Positions 14,583 to 14,781 of a stretch of 14,781 bases of DNA are shown piece by piece. The notes beneath the pieces were generated by a model that searched no databases, had not been told where the DNA came from, and worked only from the letters and a program-made list of their open reading frames with translations. The stretch is from Fimenecus sp045631075 (GTDB lineage: Bacteria; Bacillota; Clostridia; Oscillospirales; Acutalibacteraceae). Position numbers and translations under genes: made by a program. Position 1 is the first letter of the stretch; every line of letters begins with the position of its first letter. The stretch spans positions 1-14,781 of the forward strand of contig JAZQUC010000198.1 in assembly GCA_045631075.1 (NCBI GenBank), given 5' to 3'.

Positions 14583-14620
14583 AGGGCGGGGTCAAATATT
14601 GACCTCGCCTTTGTCATTTT
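14583..14620 (+). terminator. Rho-independent terminator after the clp gene
   Basis: GGCGGGGTCAA (14585-14595) pairs with TTGACCTCGCC (14599-14609) around an ATA loop, giving 11 pairs with one G-T wobble, extendable by two (14583-14584 with 14610-14611). The downstream T-tract is short and broken (TTTGTCATTTT), so efficiency may be moderate. It ends the 13-gene run. Confidence 0.8.
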
Positions 14621-14667
14621 AACATTCAAATTATAATTTATCGGGGATATTTAATTGAATGTTCTTT

Positions 14668-14781
14668 GGCTCCCTCTGACGAGGGAGCTGTCTGCGAAGC
14701 AGACTGAGGGAGAGATTTAGTGTGCCGTAAAACTATCTCTCCCTCCGTCAAAATCAAAGATTTTGCCACCTCCCTCGTCAG
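14668..14781. repeat. Palindromic MITE-like intergenic repeat, cut by the window end
   Basis: The non-coding segment is almost entirely inverted repeats. The outer arms are CTGACGAGGGAG (14676-14687) and its exact complement CTCCCTCGTCAG (14770-14781). Hairpin 1 is GCTCCCTC-TGAC-GAGGGAGC (14669-14688). Hairpin 2 is GTCTGC-GAA-GCAGAC (14690-14704). The central stem GAGGGAGAGAT (14706-14716) pairs with ATCTCTCCCTC (14735-14745). Hairpin 3 is CAAAATC-AAA-GATTTTG (14749-14765). By symmetry about eight bases of the right end should lie beyond the window. It carries no protein gene. It resembles short palindromic repeats I recall as multicopy in gut Clostridia; copy number cannot be judged here. 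It is far more GC-rich than the flanking intergenic DNA. Confidence 0.8.

Overview
The window looks like a chromosomal fragment from an AT-rich, low-GC Gram-positive bacterium of the class Clostridia, most likely a gut Oscillospiraceae/Ruminococcaceae relative. The evidence is the DUF512-der pair, the ecfA1-ecfA2-ecfT-truA block typical of Firmicutes, a DUF5711-type membrane protein, a zinc-finger Clp ATPase, and a hairpin-rich repeat of a style I recall from gut Clostridia. The taxonomic call is inference from gene content. Every gene is on the + strand and nearly all are housekeeping genes. I found no phage, CRISPR, defence, secondary-metabolite or conjugation module.

Layout. Bases 1-68 do not appear to be genomic. 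They read as a DNBSEQ/MGI library adapter (arm, 10-base index, arm) with a few errors, and the genome starts at about 69 in the middle of a gene. A 5'-truncated DUF512 protein (69-509) is followed, with a one-base stop/start overlap, by the double-GTPase ribosome assembly factor der (509-1840). A strong intrinsic terminator (1867-1894) closes that unit. A consensus-like sigma-A promoter (1896-1924) starts the next.

The second unit holds 13 genes from 1954 to 14576, with no gap longer than 17 bases and several overlaps. In order: ruvC, ruvA, ruvB (Holliday junction processing); glmM (peptidoglycan precursor supply); an RlmI-like SAM methyltransferase; ecfA1, ecfA2, ecfT (energy-coupling module for vitamin/metal uptake); truA (tRNA pseudouridine); a DUF5711-like single-pass membrane protein; a CvpA-family membrane protein; a PgsA-like CDP-alcohol phosphatidyltransferase; and a ClpE-like AAA+ unfoldase with an N-terminal zinc finger and a methionine-rich linker. 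A hairpin terminator (14583-14620) ends it.

The right edge (14668-14781) lies inside a palindromic, MITE-like repeat made of nested hairpins and cut off by the window end. Adapter at one end and a probable multicopy repeat at the other suggest the window is a whole contig of a draft assembly.

The points most worth a second look are the adapter contamination, the very long mixed housekeeping operon, the zinc-finger/Met-rich Clp ATPase tied to a phospholipid synthase gene, the uncharacterised DUF5711-CvpA pair, and the terminal repeat. I do not see a convincing new biological system here.
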